From Paracoccaceae bacterium (GTDB taxonomy: Bacteria; Pseudomonadota; Alphaproteobacteria; Rhodobacterales; Rhodobacteraceae), in contig PWWF01000269.1 in the NCBI GenBank assembly GCA_003561595.1, positions 1 to 6,932 of the forward strand: a stretch of DNA of 6,932 bases, in the 5' to 3' direction. Below the pieces are notes generated by a model, which was not told the origin of the DNA, made no database searches, and worked only from the letters and a program-made list of their open reading frames with translations. How positions within the stretch are numbered: position 1 is the first letter of the stretch; each line of letters opens with the position of its first letter. This document shows positions 6,396-6,932 of this stretch, one piece after another. A program made the position numbers and the translations under genes.

Positions 6396-6932
6396 TCAGA
6401 GCAGGCGGCGGGCGATGACCTGGGCCTGGATTTCGCCTGCGCCCTCGAAAATATTGAGGATGCGCGCATCGCAGAGGATGCGGCTGATCGGGTATTCGAG
6501 TGCGAAGCCGTTGCCGCCATGGATCTGCAGCCCGTTATCGGCCGCTGCCCAGGCTACGCGTGCGCCCAAGAGTTTGGCCATCCCGGCCTCGAGGTCGCAG
6601 CGGCGCTCGGCGTCTTTTTCGCGGGCGCTGAAATAGGTCAGTTGCCGCGCGATCATGATTTCCACTGCCATCATCGCGAGTTTCGCGGCCACGCGCGGGA
6701 AGGCGATCAGCGGCTTGCCGAATTGCTTGCGATCCTCGGCATATTGCATCGCGACCTCGAGCGCGTTCTGGGCCACGCCCACCGCGCGGGCCGCAGTCTG
6801 GATGCGCGCGGATTCAAAGGTCTGCATCAACTGCTTGAAGCCCTGGCCTTCGACGCCGCCCAACAGGTTGTCGCCTGCGACGCGGAAATCATCGAAATTG
6901 ACCGTGTATTCCTTCATCCCGCGATAGCCCAG
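6396..6932 (-). CDS. Acyl-CoA dehydrogenase, C-terminal part (5' end outside window)
   Basis: These are the last 178 residues of an acyl-CoA dehydrogenase; the frame stays open to the window edge (LGYRG before [11 protein letters not shown]), so the ATG at 6917 is internal. Visible landmarks are the end of the middle beta domain ([15 protein letters not shown]), the C-terminal helical domain with [12 protein letters not shown], and the flavin/tetramer signature [12 protein letters not shown]. The protein ends with [19 protein letters not shown], in which the Glu of FEG (codon 6444-6446) is the expected catalytic base, as in short-chain-type enzymes. The enzyme would oxidise an acyl-CoA to the 2,3-enoyl-CoA and pass electrons to ETF. 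The ending resembles what I remember of methylsuccinyl-CoA dehydrogenase (Mcd) of the ethylmalonyl-CoA pathway, common in Rhodobacteraceae, but with the N-terminus missing this is only a possibility. It converges on the repair cluster and is unrelated to it in function. Confidence 0.93.
   Translation of the reverse strand: MGYRGMKEYTVNFDDFRVAGDNLLGGVEGQGFKQLMQTFESARIQTAARAVGVAQNALEVAMQYAEDRKQFGKPLIAFPRVAAKLAMMAVEIMIARQLTYFSAREKDAERRCDLEAGMAKLLGARVAWAAADNGLQIHGGNGFALEYPISRILCDARILNIFEGAGEIQAQVIARRLL

Noticed and set aside
6169..6636. 155-codon + strand open frame across the terminator and into the acyl-CoA dehydrogenase region
   Set aside because: It runs through the intrinsic terminator and is antisense to a clear acyl-CoA dehydrogenase; no family resemblance.

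Overview
The window is a GC-rich stretch of alphaproteobacterial chromosome, most probably from the Rhodobacteraceae (Rhodobacter/Roseobacter group). This placement rests on the protein families, the codon style and the gene combination; no rRNA or other marker gene is present. Coding density is high. I see no mobile element, CRISPR array, tRNA or phage gene.

Layout. (1) Positions 1-2069 hold two tandem M16-family zinc-peptidase-like genes on the + strand, overlapping by ATGA. The first is cut by the window edge and only its C-terminal part is visible. The second has a signal peptide, lacks the HxxEH zinc motif and keeps an R/Y pair. Together they look like a two-subunit periplasmic M16 peptidase. 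(2) After a 40-nt gap with a promoter-like sequence and a perfect 8-bp inverted repeat that includes the start codon, mutL (2110-3942) encodes a mismatch-repair ATPase with the full MutL endonuclease signature. (3) rmuC (3939-5009) overlaps mutL by ATGA and encodes a membrane-anchored RmuC-type nuclease-fold protein. (4) After 53 nt comes a photolyase/cryptochrome-like flavoprotein (5063-6280) with a strong Shine-Dalgarno sequence. Its FAD-binding catalytic domain sits at the N-terminus, and an alpha/beta-looking domain follows where photolyases normally carry none. (5) An intrinsic terminator closes the + strand cluster at about 6328-6362. (6) Convergent on the - strand is the C-terminal part of an acyl-CoA dehydrogenase (6396-6932), cut by the right edge.

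The three central genes form a plausible DNA-repair transcription unit: mismatch repair, RmuC, and a light-dependent repair or photoreceptor candidate. The most interesting item is the last of these, which looks like a domain-swapped (circularly permuted) photolyase. Most catalytic-domain residues can be matched to E. coli PhrB from memory, but the usual N-terminal antenna domain is missing, and the C-terminal domain ends in a segment resembling the end of that antenna domain. The rest of the window is mainly ordinary housekeeping content with a few regulatory structures worth checking.
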